Positions 42,556 through 53,648 of a stretch of DNA of 64,000 nt are shown piece after piece (position 1 is the first letter of the stretch; the number at the start of each line of letters is the position of its first letter). The stretch covers positions 558,001 through 622,000 of the forward strand of contig JAHBVT010000001.1 in the NCBI GenBank assembly GCA_019637355.1. Direction: 5' to 3'. The DNA comes from Gemmatimonadaceae bacterium (GTDB lineage Bacteria > Gemmatimonadota > Gemmatimonadetes > Gemmatimonadales > Gemmatimonadaceae). The notes beneath the pieces were generated by a model. The model was not told the origin of the DNA. It saw only the letters and a list, made by a program, of their open reading frames with translations, and searched no databases. Both the position numbers and the translations under genes were made by a program.

Positions 42556-44001
42556 ATGCGTGAAGTAGTTGCAGGACTCGTCCTCCTCGCCGCGGCGGCT
42601 TCGCCGCTCGCGGCGCAGGAGCGGCGGGGGATCGTAGAGATCGAGCACCGCAGCGGCAACGCGCGGTTCATCTACATCGACGGAACGCGCGCGGACACGA
42701 GCGAGGTGGGGGCGAACCCCACCGTGCGCGTGCCCCGCGGCGTGTCCGTGCAGGTGCGCGTGGTGGGGACGAACACGGCGCTGTATCGCTTCGGCACCAA
42801 GGCGGAGGTGCAGCCGGCGCCGGACCTCGACGCCGTGCGGTCGTTGGTGCTGCGCTCGGCGCCGTTTATGCCCGAGCTGCGCACGGTGGCCTCCGCGCTC
42901 GGCGGGCGCGGGGGCGAGGACGCCGCCGAGGCGGAAGCCGCGATGGCCGATGCCGACCGACGGTTGCTGGAGGAGACCACGCTCGGGGTACGCAATGCAC
43001 TCGGGCGGGTGGACCGCGCCGTATACGGGCGTGCCGGGCTGCAGCAGTACCTGACGACGACGCTGTATGCGCTGGAGCAGATGCGCCTCGGTGAGCGGCC
43101 GGAGACGGCGGCGGAGGAGTTGCAGGCGCTGCTCCCACAGCCCGTGGCCTGCGGCGATGATGCCCCGGTGCGGCTACGCACGGCGCAGGAGCTGCTGGCG
43201 GGCGTGTTTTCGGCGGCGCGCGCGCAGGCCGAGCTGAGCGATGCCATCGGCGGCCCGGCGTACCCGGGGCAGCTCGCGTGGCGCAGCGCGTACGACACCG
43301 CGTTGGTGGTGGAGGCGCGGGCGCACGACGCGCTGGCGGAGTTTGAGTCGCTGGTGGGCACCGCGTACCGCCTGGAGCGGTTGGCTGGCGTGGTGGCGGG
43401 CGCGTGCTCCGTGCGCGACGTCGGCAGCGCGACGCCTGGCCTGACCAGCGGCAGTACGATCACCGTGACAGTGACGCCGCGCAGCGAAAGCGAATTGCTC
43501 CGTGTGGCGGACCTCGGCTCGGCCAGCTGGACGGTGACGGTGCAGCGCCGCGTGATGCTGGGGACGGCGCTGAGCATCGGCGGGGCGGTGTCGCCGCAGG
43601 CGCTGTTCCCGATCTACGGGACGTCGGCGGTGGGCGGCGGGTACGAGGTCGTCGAAACGGGCGCGGTGGATGCGCGCTTCGGCGCCGCAGGGATGTTGGG
43701 CTTCACCTATGGCGTGTTGGACCGGCGCGAGGAGAACGGGACGGCCATCTGGTTCCCTGAGTTCGCGGTGACGGCGGTGCGGAATCCCGGCTTCGGCGTG
43801 GGCGTCGGCTATAGCTGGAACACGCTGCGCCTCGGCGTCGGTGGAATGTGGACTCGCCGTCGCGTGCTCAACGGTACGCCAGTTGGCACGTTGCTCGCGG
43901 ATCCCTCGGAGCTGCGCCAGACGGATTCGTACGGGCGCCCGGAGCTGTATCTGTCCCTGTCCGTCTTTGACTGGTCGCCGTTGGCGCGTCGGTTGCAGTG
44001 A
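42556..44001 (+). CDS. Exported envelope protein of unknown function (481 aa)
   Basis: Signal peptide MREVVAGLVLLAAAASPLAA cleaves at about residue 21. The N-terminal domain (about 25-80) is beta-rich (RFIYIDGTRADTSEVG). A long helical middle (about 110-300) holds a Cys near VACGDD and another in GACSVRD. The C-terminal 150 residues have repeated Gly-aromatic strands such as GFGVGVGYSWNTLRLGVGGM and end in a hydrophobic strand (YLSLSVFDWSPL), which suggests an outer-membrane barrel or its partner. No family recognised. It is the third gene of the caspase operon, two bases after the M48 gene and overlapping the pseudocaspase start by 4 bases. Confidence 0.75.
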   Translation: MREVVAGLVLLAAAASPLAAQERRGIVEIEHRSGNARFIYIDGTRADTSEVGANPTVRVPRGVSVQVRVVGTNTALYRFGTKAEVQPAPDLDAVRSLVLRSAPFMPELRTVASALGGRGGEDAAEAEAAMADADRRLLEETTLGVRNALGRVDRAVYGRAGLQQYLTTTLYALEQMRLGERPETAAEELQALLPQPVACGDDAPVRLRTAQELLAGVFSAARAQAELSDAIGGPAYPGQLAWRSAYDTALVVEARAHDALAEFESLVGTAYRLERLAGVVAGACSVRDVGSATPGLTSGSTITVTVTPRSESELLRVADLGSASWTVTVQRRVMLGTALSIGGAVSPQALFPIYGTSAVGGGYEVVETGAVDARFGAAGMLGFTYGVLDRREENGTAIWFPEFAVTAVRNPGFGVGVGYSWNTLRLGVGGMWTRRRVLNGTPVGTLLADPSELRQTDSYGRPELYLSLSVFDWSPLARRLQ

Positions 44002-45065
44002 GCGCGGTCCGCGGCCTGCGCCGCACGTGGAGTGTCGTGGTCGCGCTTGCCCTCGCCTGCGCGCCGGCGACGCGGGCTGCGCCGGGCGCGCGCGCGATCG
44101 ACGCGCGCCCGGTGCTGCACATCGTCTCCATCGCGATCGAGGACTACGCGCCGCCGCTGGAGCGGCAGCCCGGCGCGCTGCAGTCGGCGGTCGCGCTGCG
44201 AGACTCGCTGCGCGCGGTCGCAGGCGCTGTGTATGCTGTCCGTACGCACGCGCTCAGCGGGGCGGGGGCCACGGCGACTGCCGTCCACGCTCTCTTGAGC
44301 ACCATCGCGCGGGACATTCGCGCCGACGACCAACTGTTCCTGTACTTCCGGGGCGCCGGTAGCGCCTCAGCCCTGCACCTCGCAGATGGCGGTACGCTGC
44401 GGCCCAACGAGCTCGGCGGCTGGCTGGCCAAGCTGCGCAGCCGAACGCAGGTGGTGGTGCTCGACGCCGCGGATGCGGCGGGGTTCATCCACGCGATGCG
44501 CCCCAAGCTGACGGCGCCGCGCGAGGCGCTGCGTGCCGCCCGTGACCTCACGGCGTTTGGCGTGCCGGGCGCGCCGGTGATGGTGTCGGACCTGCGCGGC
44601 CGGCAGCAGACGGCACTGGGCGTCGAGTTCCTGCGCGCCTTGGGTGACGAGCGGCGCGCCGCGCGGGTGGTGCTGGCGTCGGCGTTGGCCACCCGCGTGC
44701 TCGAGCGGATGGACACGCCGGTGATGGTCTATCAGTCCGGCCGCGACCTCGTGCTCGGCGCGCGAGCCGAGCCGGCCGCGCTGGCCGATGCCGCGGCCAT
44801 CCGGGACACGACGCCGTGGCGGACCACCTGCGGCGCATCCTGCCCGATGATCACCGTGACGGCGGTGGAACAGCGCATCACGCTGGTCGGGCGCGCGCCG
44901 GAGCTGGCGCCCGATGCGCTGGTGTTCGTGAACGGCCGGCGCGTGCGCTGGATGGGTGACCGCTTTGAGGTGGAACTGCCGCCCGGAGCGCTGCGCCTGC
45001 CGCTGCGCGTGCGCGCGCTCTTGCCCGACGGCAGCCGCCTGGAGCAGGCGCTACCGCCGCCCTGA
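43998..45065 (+). CDS. Exported caspase-like protein with both catalytic residues replaced
   Basis: A 355-aa protein with an N-terminal hydrophobic signal (VVVALALAC, perhaps lipid-anchored at Cys21). It follows the caspase plan: LHIVSIAIEDYAPPL, ALRDSLRAVAGAVYAVRTH, a helix ending in ADDQLFLYFRGAGS, and QVVVLDAADAAGF. Against the active paralogue at 38325, the FFYAGHGS block reads LYFRGAGS (Ala120 for catalytic His) and FDSCHSG reads LDAADAAG (Ala158 for catalytic Cys). It is therefore a likely pseudocaspase, suited to scaffold, inhibitor or activator duty. The GTG start overlaps the upstream stop, the last gene of the operon. Homology is from segment pattern and needs a profile search. Confidence 0.78.
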   Translation: MSAVRGLRRTWSVVVALALACAPATRAAPGARAIDARPVLHIVSIAIEDYAPPLERQPGALQSAVALRDSLRAVAGAVYAVRTHALSGAGATATAVHALLSTIARDIRADDQLFLYFRGAGSASALHLADGGTLRPNELGGWLAKLRSRTQVVVLDAADAAGFIHAMRPKLTAPREALRAARDLTAFGVPGAPVMVSDLRGRQQTALGVEFLRALGDERRAARVVLASALATRVLERMDTPVMVYQSGRDLVLGARAEPAALADAAAIRDTTPWRTTCGASCPMITVTAVEQRITLVGRAPELAPDALVFVNGRRVRWMGDRFEVELPPGALRLPLRVRALLPDGSRLEQALPPP

Positions 45066-45069
45066 GACG

Positions 45070-45393
45070 CTAGAGCACCACGGCGGTGCCGGAGGCGCAG
45101 ACCATCAGCATCCCGCCCGACTTGCCGACGGTGATGTTCTCGTAGTCGAGGTCCACGCCGACGACGGCGTTGCCCCCCATCGCTGCGGCTTCCTCGGCCA
45201 TCTCCTGGAGCGCGACGTCGCGAGCCTTGCGCAGCTCCTCCTCATAGGCGCCGGAGCGTCCGCCGACGATGTCACGCACCCCGGCGAGGAAGTCGCGGAA
45301 GATGTTGGCGCCGAGGATGGCTTCGCCGGTGACGATGCCAAGGGTCTTCTTGACGGGGCGGCCTTCGATGGCGGGCGTGGTGACGAGCAGCAC
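45070..45393 (-). CDS. YbjQ/UPF0145-family protein (107 aa)
   Basis: Small cytoplasmic protein of the heavy-metal-binding YbjQ family. It has [20 protein letters not shown] at the N-terminus and [13 protein letters not shown] near the C-terminus. The GTG at 45393 gives the family start and length of 107 aa and has an AGGA upstream; an ATG at 45432 would add 13 residues. Biological role is unclear. It converges on the pseudocaspase gene (4-base gap). Confidence 0.88.
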   Translation of the reverse strand: MLLVTTPAIEGRPVKKTLGIVTGEAILGANIFRDFLAGVRDIVGGRSGAYEEELRKARDVALQEMAEEAAAMGGNAVVGVDLDYENITVGKSGGMLMVCASGTAVVL

Positions 45394-45470
45394 GGGATGA
45401 GTCCTGGTAAGAGTCGCGGGAAAGTGCATCACCCCTTGCCCCGCGTCCAGCCGGGCGTTGCTTTCAGCCT

Positions 45471-46412
45471 ATGGCCTCGACGCTGCTCGCCCTGCTGGAC
45501 GACATCACCACGTTGCTCGACGACGTCGCCGTCCTGAGCAAGGTCGCGGTCAAGAAGACGTCGGGCGTGGTCGGGGATGACCTCGCGCTGAACGCCGAGC
45601 AGGTGACGGGATTCAAGCCGGACCGCGAGCTGCCGGTGGTGTGGGCGGTGGCCAAGGGGTCGCTGGTCAACAAGGCGATCCTGGTGCCGGCGGCGCTGCT
45701 GATCAGCGCCTTCGCGCCGCGGCTGATCGTGCCGCTGCTGATGATCGGTGGCGTGTACCTCTGCTACGAAGGCTTCGAGAAGGTGGCGCACAAGCTGCTG
45801 CATCGGCGCGACGCCGAGGAGCAGGCGCGGCGGCTGGAGCGCGTGGCGGCGCTGGCGCACCCCGAGGTGGACCTCGTCGCGCTCGAGCGCACGCGCATCC
45901 GCGGCGCCATCCGCACGGACTTCATCCTCTCGGCGGAGATCGTCGTCATCGCGCTAGGGACGATGGCCAACGCGCCGCTCGGACAGCAGGTGGTGGCCCT
46001 GAGCCTGATTGGCGTCGGCATCACCGTGCTCGTCTACGGCCTCGTGGCGGGCATCGTCAAGCTCGACGACCTCGGCACGCAGCTGCTGCGCGCAGAGGGC
46101 AGGCACGGCGTGGCGGCGTCGAGCCGCGCCTTCGGTGCGGCGATCCTGCGGATGGCGCCGTGGCTGATGCGGACGCTCTCGGTGGTGGGCACCGGTGCGA
46201 TGTTCCTCGTGGGCGGGAGCATCGTGGCGCACGGGCTGCCGGTGATTGCAGGCCTGCTGGATCACGTGACCGACGGCGGTGGCGGGCTCGGCGGGGCCTT
46301 CGTGAAGTTGTTGCTCGACGCGTTGGTGGGTGTGCTGGTCGGCGCGGTGATGGTCGGCGCCGAGGCACTCGTGCGACGTCTACGCCGCCTCCGGGACCCA
46401 CGCGCGGGCTAG
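45471..46412 (+). CDS. DUF808-family inner-membrane protein (313 aa)
   Basis: YedI-like membrane protein. The family opening ALLDDITTLLDDVAVLSKVA, VVGDDLALNAEQVTG and PLLMIGGVYLCYEGFEKV are visible, with about six helices: near residues 70-90, 150-170, 180-200, 225-245, and 280-300. Function unknown. The end overlaps the convergent DUF3592 gene by 33 bases, unusual for two real genes and limiting for terminator placement. Confidence 0.88.
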   Translation: MASTLLALLDDITTLLDDVAVLSKVAVKKTSGVVGDDLALNAEQVTGFKPDRELPVVWAVAKGSLVNKAILVPAALLISAFAPRLIVPLLMIGGVYLCYEGFEKVAHKLLHRRDAEEQARRLERVAALAHPEVDLVALERTRIRGAIRTDFILSAEIVVIALGTMANAPLGQQVVALSLIGVGITVLVYGLVAGIVKLDDLGTQLLRAEGRHGVAASSRAFGAAILRMAPWLMRTLSVVGTGAMFLVGGSIVAHGLPVIAGLLDHVTDGGGGLGGAFVKLLLDALVGVLVGAVMVGAEALVRRLRRLRDPRAG

Positions 46413-46982
46413 TCCCCGCAGCTGGAGCAGCCCGACCATAGCAAAGAGCAGTCCGATGCCGCCGAGGAAGAGCACGAGCACGTCCATCCCCGGCACGAGT
46501 ACCGAGTTGGCGGGGTCCGCTGGGTCCACGTACACCGGGTGGCGGCTCCCCGGAGCGTAGCGTGCTTGCAGGGTTTCGGCGCCCGCACTCGCGTCGGGGA
46601 ACGTGTTGAGGCCGAACGACAGTCGCCGGCCCTCGTACGCCGCTCCTTCCCAGGTGTAACGATAGTGGACCCTCGGACGCCATTGCTTCCGGCCGGTGCG
46701 CGCTTCGACGCCTTGCGTGAGGGAAGTGTTCAAAATTTCTGCATCCACGGCGACCCAATGCATCGATGCGCGCCCGCTGAGCACCTCTCCTGTGCTCCAC
46801 ATCACTACTCCGATGCCCGCGACTGTCAAACCCGTGAACAGCACGGCTGCGGCAACCGAGGTCTGCTCGCGTAGCTTGCTGCCGGGCGACGTCAGTGCCT
46901 GCCAGAAAGCGGGCGGAGCGAGGAACAGAATCAAGCCGAGCGCGCAGAACCCGAGTCCGCCGAGAAGGAGCGATTGGACCAT
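46380..46982 (-). CDS. DUF3592-domain membrane protein (200 aa)
   Basis: Two helices at the N-terminus (LLLGGLGFCALGLILFLAPP and VAAAVLFTGLTVAGIGVVMW), a beta-rich DUF3592 domain (RPRVHYRYTWEG, RYAPGSRHPVYVDPADP, the last matching the family NP-type motif), and a C-terminal helix VLVLFLGGIGLLFAMVGLL. Start at ATG 46982. It overlaps the convergent DUF808 gene by 33 bases. Role unknown. Confidence 0.82.
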   Translation of the reverse strand: MVQSLLLGGLGFCALGLILFLAPPAFWQALTSPGSKLREQTSVAAAVLFTGLTVAGIGVVMWSTGEVLSGRASMHWVAVDAEILNTSLTQGVEARTGRKQWRPRVHYRYTWEGAAYEGRRLSFGLNTFPDASAGAETLQARYAPGSRHPVYVDPADPANSVLVPGMDVLVLFLGGIGLLFAMVGLLQLRGLARAWVPEAA

Positions 46983-47030
46983 CGCGAAAATGTACGCGGA
47001 ACCCGCGTAGCCAGCACGCGGCGATGAGGG

Positions 47031-47036
47031 TAGAAT
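47031..47036 (+). promoter_or_regulatory. Possible -10 element (TAGAAT) of the CHAT gene
   Basis: GGGTAGAATCCC ends 22 bases before the CHAT gene ATG; the string matches the one at 24212. It leaves a leader of about 15 bases. No clear -35. Confidence 0.35.
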
Positions 47037-47058
47037 CCCAAACTCCTCAGCCCACGCT

Positions 47059-50000
47059 ATGTCCCGATTGGTCGACCCGCGCGCACTCGTCGCCGCGCTG
47101 CTGCTCAGCATCGTCCCCGCGCCCACGTCGGCGCAGAATGCACTGGATCCCGAGGTCGCCGCTGCCGACGCCCGCCGCGTCGCGGGTGATACGGTCGGGT
47201 TGGTCGCCCAGTATGAGCGCGCACTGCAGCGGCTCGAAGCCGCGCCCGCACCGAACGCACGTTCCATAGAGCAGGCACTGCGCGGGCTGTCGATCCTGCA
47301 CTTCCGCCAACGCAACACGGCGGCGGCGCTGGCATACCAGGAGCGCCTCGCCCCGTTGATGGACTCGGTCGCCGGCCCACAATCCTTGGCGACGGCGCAG
47401 GAGTGGCACAACCTGGGCGTGCTGCGCTCGATGGCCGGGCGGCAGGACGATGCGCTGGTAGCCAGCGAGCGTGCGCTGGCGGTGCGTGAGCGCGAGCTCC
47501 CGGCGGGCGACGCGCTGACGAAGACGACGCAGCGCCAGCTCGCGACCTCCCTGCGCGACCGGGCGCGTCGCGCCGCACAGTCCGGCGCGCTCGTGAATGC
47601 CTGGAACGACTATGACCGCGCGATGAAGCTCTCCGAGGCGGCGGACGGACCGGACGCCGAGCCGACGCTGCAGGCACTGCTCGGGCTCGTGCAGCTTTTC
47701 GACGCGATCGGCAGGTCGGGAGACTCGCAGGTGCTGATGGCCGTTGGGCCGCAGCGTGCCGTCGCCGTGGGAGAGCGCGCCCTCGCCGTGCTGCAGCGCG
47801 AGTTCGGCGCGGATGACCAGCGGGTGCGCCGCATCGCCGCGGACCTCGAAGTGATGCGCACAGGCGCAACGGCGATGTCGATCGACCCACGCGCCACGCG
47901 CGATGCGGCGGCGCGGGCCGCAGCGGCCGCGGAATCGGCCTACGGCCCCGACACGCGAGAGACGGCGCAAGCGCTGCTGCGCCTCGGCGTGGCGCAAGGC
48001 GACCTGCGCGAGTTCGCTGCGGCCCGTACCACGCTCGAACGCGCCTTGGCGATCCGCACGCGCACGGACGGCGCCGCATCGGAGCCGGTGGCAGAGCTCC
48101 AGCGCCGGCTCGGCGATCTCCTGCGCGCCGAACGCCGGATGCCCGAGGCGCGCGCGCAGCTCGAACGTGCGCTGGCGACCGCCGAAGGCGCGCTCGGCCG
48201 CGACGCCGCCGGCCTCGCGCCTTTCCTGCGGTCGCTCGCCGGCCTGATGGGCGACCTCGGCGATCAGCAGCAAGAGCGGGCTCTGGTCGCGCGGGCCGAT
48301 CGCGTCGAAGGGGCCGCGACGGCCGGCGCTGGAAGCCCGGAGGCTGCGCTGCGCGACGTGCTGCGCGCGACCGAGCTTGAATCGCGCGGCGACCGCGCCG
48401 GGGCACGTCGGCTGCGCGAGGGCGCGCTGCGCACGCTGGAGCCACAGTTTGGACCGAGCCACATCATCGTGGCGACGGTGCAGTTTGCGCTGGCGCGGGA
48501 CCTCATCGCGCTGGAGGACTACGCCGGCGCCGAGCGACTCGTGCGGCGCGGGATGGAGACGGCGGCGAACACTTTCGGCGTGGAGTCGCCGGAGTACGCC
48601 GTGGCGATGACGATGCTCGCCAGCGTCGCGTCGGCGCGAAAGGACTATCCGGAGGCCGAACGCCTGCTGCGGCAGGTGGTCGCGCTCAACGACCGCACGC
48701 TCGGGCCTGGGCATCCACAGGGCTTCGCGCGGCGCTTCGACCTGGCGGACGTGATGCTCACGCAGCGCAAGTTCGATGAGGGCGGACGCTACGTGCTGGA
48801 GTCGGCGACGCTCGTGGACCGCTACGCGCGCGAGATCCTGCCGACGCTCTCGGTGGCCGAGCAGCAGGCATTCCTTGAGACGACGCTTCCGTACGCGACG
48901 GCCTTCCTGTTGATGAGCGCGCACGCCTCGCCGGATCTCGTGCCCGCGGCCTACGACCGCTTGGCCGGCTGGAAGGGCCTGCTGCTGCGCGGCATCGACC
49001 GGCAAGCGGCGGTGGCGCGGCTGGCCGACGATCCGCGCGCGCGGCAAGACGTGCAGCGCGTGTCGGTCGTGCGCGGCGAGCTAGCGTCACTCGTGCAAAA
49101 CGTATCGTCGATGGAACCGGCGGCGTACCGGCAGCATCTCGAGCGGCTCACGAACGAGAAGGAACGCCTCGAGCGCAGGCTTGCCGAGCTCGTGCCGGAG
49201 GCGCCGGATGCTTGGCGGGGCAGCGCCGCGCTGAGCGCGCAGTTGCCACTGGGTACGGCGTTCGTGGATGTATTCCGCTCCGGGGCCGGCACGCAGGCGC
49301 GCTACGACGCCATCATCACAGTCGCGCGCCGTGCTCCAATCAAGGTTGACCTCGGTCCGGCGGCGCGCATCGAGCAGCGCGTGGCGGCCTGGCGCACGGC
49401 CGTGACCGGCGATCGCTTTGCCATCGACGAGTTCTGGGCCTTGGTGAGCGCGACGATCGATCCGATCGCGCGGGCGCTGCCGGAGAAGCTCGCCTTCGTG
49501 TGGATCAGCCCCGACGCGCAGCTCTCGCGTGTGCCGTGGGCGACGCTCGCCGCGTACAACGACCGGATCAAGGACGCGCAGGCGGCACAGGTGCCGTCGG
49601 CGCGGGCGCTGGTGTCGTTGTTGGCGGCGCCGACGCTAGCAGACGGCGGCGACCTCGTGCTGGTGGGCGACGTGGACTTTGAGGCGGGCCCGCGCGCCGC
49701 GCAGCGCCCGAGCACGCGCTGGACGCCGTTGCCTGGCACGGGGACCGAGGTGCGCGCCATTGCATCCATCGCCGACAGCGCGAAGGTGCCGACGCGGCGC
49801 GTGGCGGGTGCGACGGCCACGCCGAGCGCGGTGACGCAGGCCTTGGTGGGTGCGCGCGTGGCGCACCTCGCCACGCACGGCTTCTTCTTTGGCGAAAGCG
49901 AGGCGGTGTACAACAGCCGTGGCGTGGTGGGCGTGGCGCCGGCGGGTCTGAACGCCGCGCCCGCCTCACGCAATCCGCTGGCCGAGAGTGGGCTCGCACT

Positions 50001-50373
50001 CGCAGGCGCCAACGTGAACGCGGCAGGGAACCTCACGGCCGAGCAGATCCTCGGGCTCGACCTGCGCCGGCTCAAGCTCGTGGTGCTCTCCGCCTGTGAG
50101 ACGGGCCGCGGCGCCGAAGTCACGGGGCAGGGTGTGCTCGGCTTGCAGGCGTCGCTGCTCGCGGCCGGCACGCGGGGGATGCTGATGAGCCTCTGGAAGG
50201 TGCCGGACGAGAGCACGGCCTTCTTGATGGAACGCTTCTACATCTACTACCTCGACGGCTACGCCGCGCCGGTGGCGCTGCGTCAGGCGCAGGGCGACGT
50301 GCTCGGGCGCGAGGAGTTCAAGAACCCCGTACACTGGGCCGGCTGGGTGTTCGTGGGCGGGCGCGACGGCTGA
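47059..50373 (+). CDS. Exported TPR-CHAT peptidase (1104 aa)
   Basis: Signal peptide ending TSA near residue 25 (LVAALLLSIVPAPTSA). Many 42-residue TPR repeats occupy about 45-600, including ATAQEWHNLGVLRSMAGRQD and RLGVAQGDLREFAAARTTLE. The CHAT domain, a caspase-relative in clan CD, covers about 780-1100 with catalytic His940 in HLATHGFFFGES and Cys1013 in LVVLSACETGRG. CHAT proteins are best known as separase-like proteases; here the enzyme is exported. The gene stands alone, not linked in operon, but lies within 2 kb of the pseudocaspase operon. ATG is preceded by a TAGAAT element. Confidence 0.92.
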   Translation: MSRLVDPRALVAALLLSIVPAPTSAQNALDPEVAAADARRVAGDTVGLVAQYERALQRLEAAPAPNARSIEQALRGLSILHFRQRNTAAALAYQERLAPLMDSVAGPQSLATAQEWHNLGVLRSMAGRQDDALVASERALAVRERELPAGDALTKTTQRQLATSLRDRARRAAQSGALVNAWNDYDRAMKLSEAADGPDAEPTLQALLGLVQLFDAIGRSGDSQVLMAVGPQRAVAVGERALAVLQREFGADDQRVRRIAADLEVMRTGATAMSIDPRATRDAAARAAAAAESAYGPDTRETAQALLRLGVAQGDLREFAAARTTLERALAIRTRTDGAASEPVAELQRRLGDLLRAERRMPEARAQLERALATAEGALGRDAAGLAPFLRSLAGLMGDLGDQQQERALVARADRVEGAATAGAGSPEAALRDVLRATELESRGDRAGARRLREGALRTLEPQFGPSHIIVATVQFALARDLIALEDYAGAERLVRRGMETAANTFGVESPEYAVAMTMLASVASARKDYPEAERLLRQVVALNDRTLGPGHPQGFARRFDLADVMLTQRKFDEGGRYVLESATLVDRYAREILPTLSVAEQQAFLETTLPYATAFLLMSAHASPDLVPAAYDRLAGWKGLLLRGIDRQAAVARLADDPRARQDVQRVSVVRGELASLVQNVSSMEPAAYRQHLERLTNEKERLERRLAELVPEAPDAWRGSAALSAQLPLGTAFVDVFRSGAGTQARYDAIITVARRAPIKVDLGPAARIEQRVAAWRTAVTGDRFAIDEFWALVSATIDPIARALPEKLAFVWISPDAQLSRVPWATLAAYNDRIKDAQAAQVPSARALVSLLAAPTLADGGDLVLVGDVDFEAGPRAAQRPSTRWTPLPGTGTEVRAIASIADSAKVPTRRVAGATATPSAVTQALVGARVAHLATHGFFFGESEAVYNSRGVVGVAPAGLNAAPASRNPLAESGLALAGANVNAAGNLTAEQILGLDLRRLKLVVLSACETGRGAEVTGQGVLGLQASLLAAGTRGMLMSLWKVPDESTAFLMERFYIYYLDGYAAPVALRQAQGDVLGREEFKNPVHWAGWVFVGGRDG

Positions 50374-53127
<2,754 letters not shown>

Positions 53128-53138
53128 GCGCTTCGCCG

Positions 53139-53648
53139 TCAGCGAATGCGGAAGCGGTTCGAGATGAGCGTCCCGTGGTCGGTGGGATAGTGGATGTAAT
53201 GCGGGCCTTCCAGCCACGCGGTAGAACTGGTGAAGTAGAGGAATGCGCCGATGCTGTGAAGTGTAATCGTGTCCGTGCGCACGGATTTCGGGCCAAGAAT
53301 CTCGTGCGTCGAGTCTGCGCAGTCTTTGAACGCCCCCCACCCGGCAATGTGTGGTCGTTCCTCGCTTTGGACGCGGACCAGCGGATGCGCAGTCAGTCCA
53401 CTTCCGCACACCGTGGTCCGCACCTCGTGCTCGCTGTCGTTGAAGAGACGAACGATGAGTTTCACTTGGTAGGTGTGCGGAACCGTATCTACCTGAATTC
53501 GCAGAAGCTCGTAGCTGCCGGCTTCCGTGCGAACCCGAATTGAAGGCTGGCGTTCAGTCGGTGCCTCACAGGAGATGGCCAAGGCTGCAATCACGGCGAT
53601 CGCGGGGAGTCTCAAATCCCGTTTTATCCTAAGCGTCCTCGGCGACAT
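53139..53648 (-). CDS. Exported protein, probable lipoprotein (169 aa)
   Basis: Unrecognised. Basic N-terminus, hydrophobic stretch PAIAVIAALAIS and Cys27 at a lipobox-like site. The mature domain looks like a beta sandwich: YQVKLIVRLFNDSEHEVRTT then CGSGL, and AWLEGPHYIHYP. One Cys pair (about 82 and 110) could form a disulfide. The ATG overlaps the SIMPL gene stop (TGATG), last gene of a three-gene operon; a GTG at 53651 is an alternative start. Confidence 0.7.
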   Translation of the reverse strand: MSPRTLRIKRDLRLPAIAVIAALAISCEAPTERQPSIRVRTEAGSYELLRIQVDTVPHTYQVKLIVRLFNDSEHEVRTTVCGSGLTAHPLVRVQSEERPHIAGWGAFKDCADSTHEILGPKSVRTDTITLHSIGAFLYFTSSTAWLEGPHYIHYPTDHGTLISNRFRIR

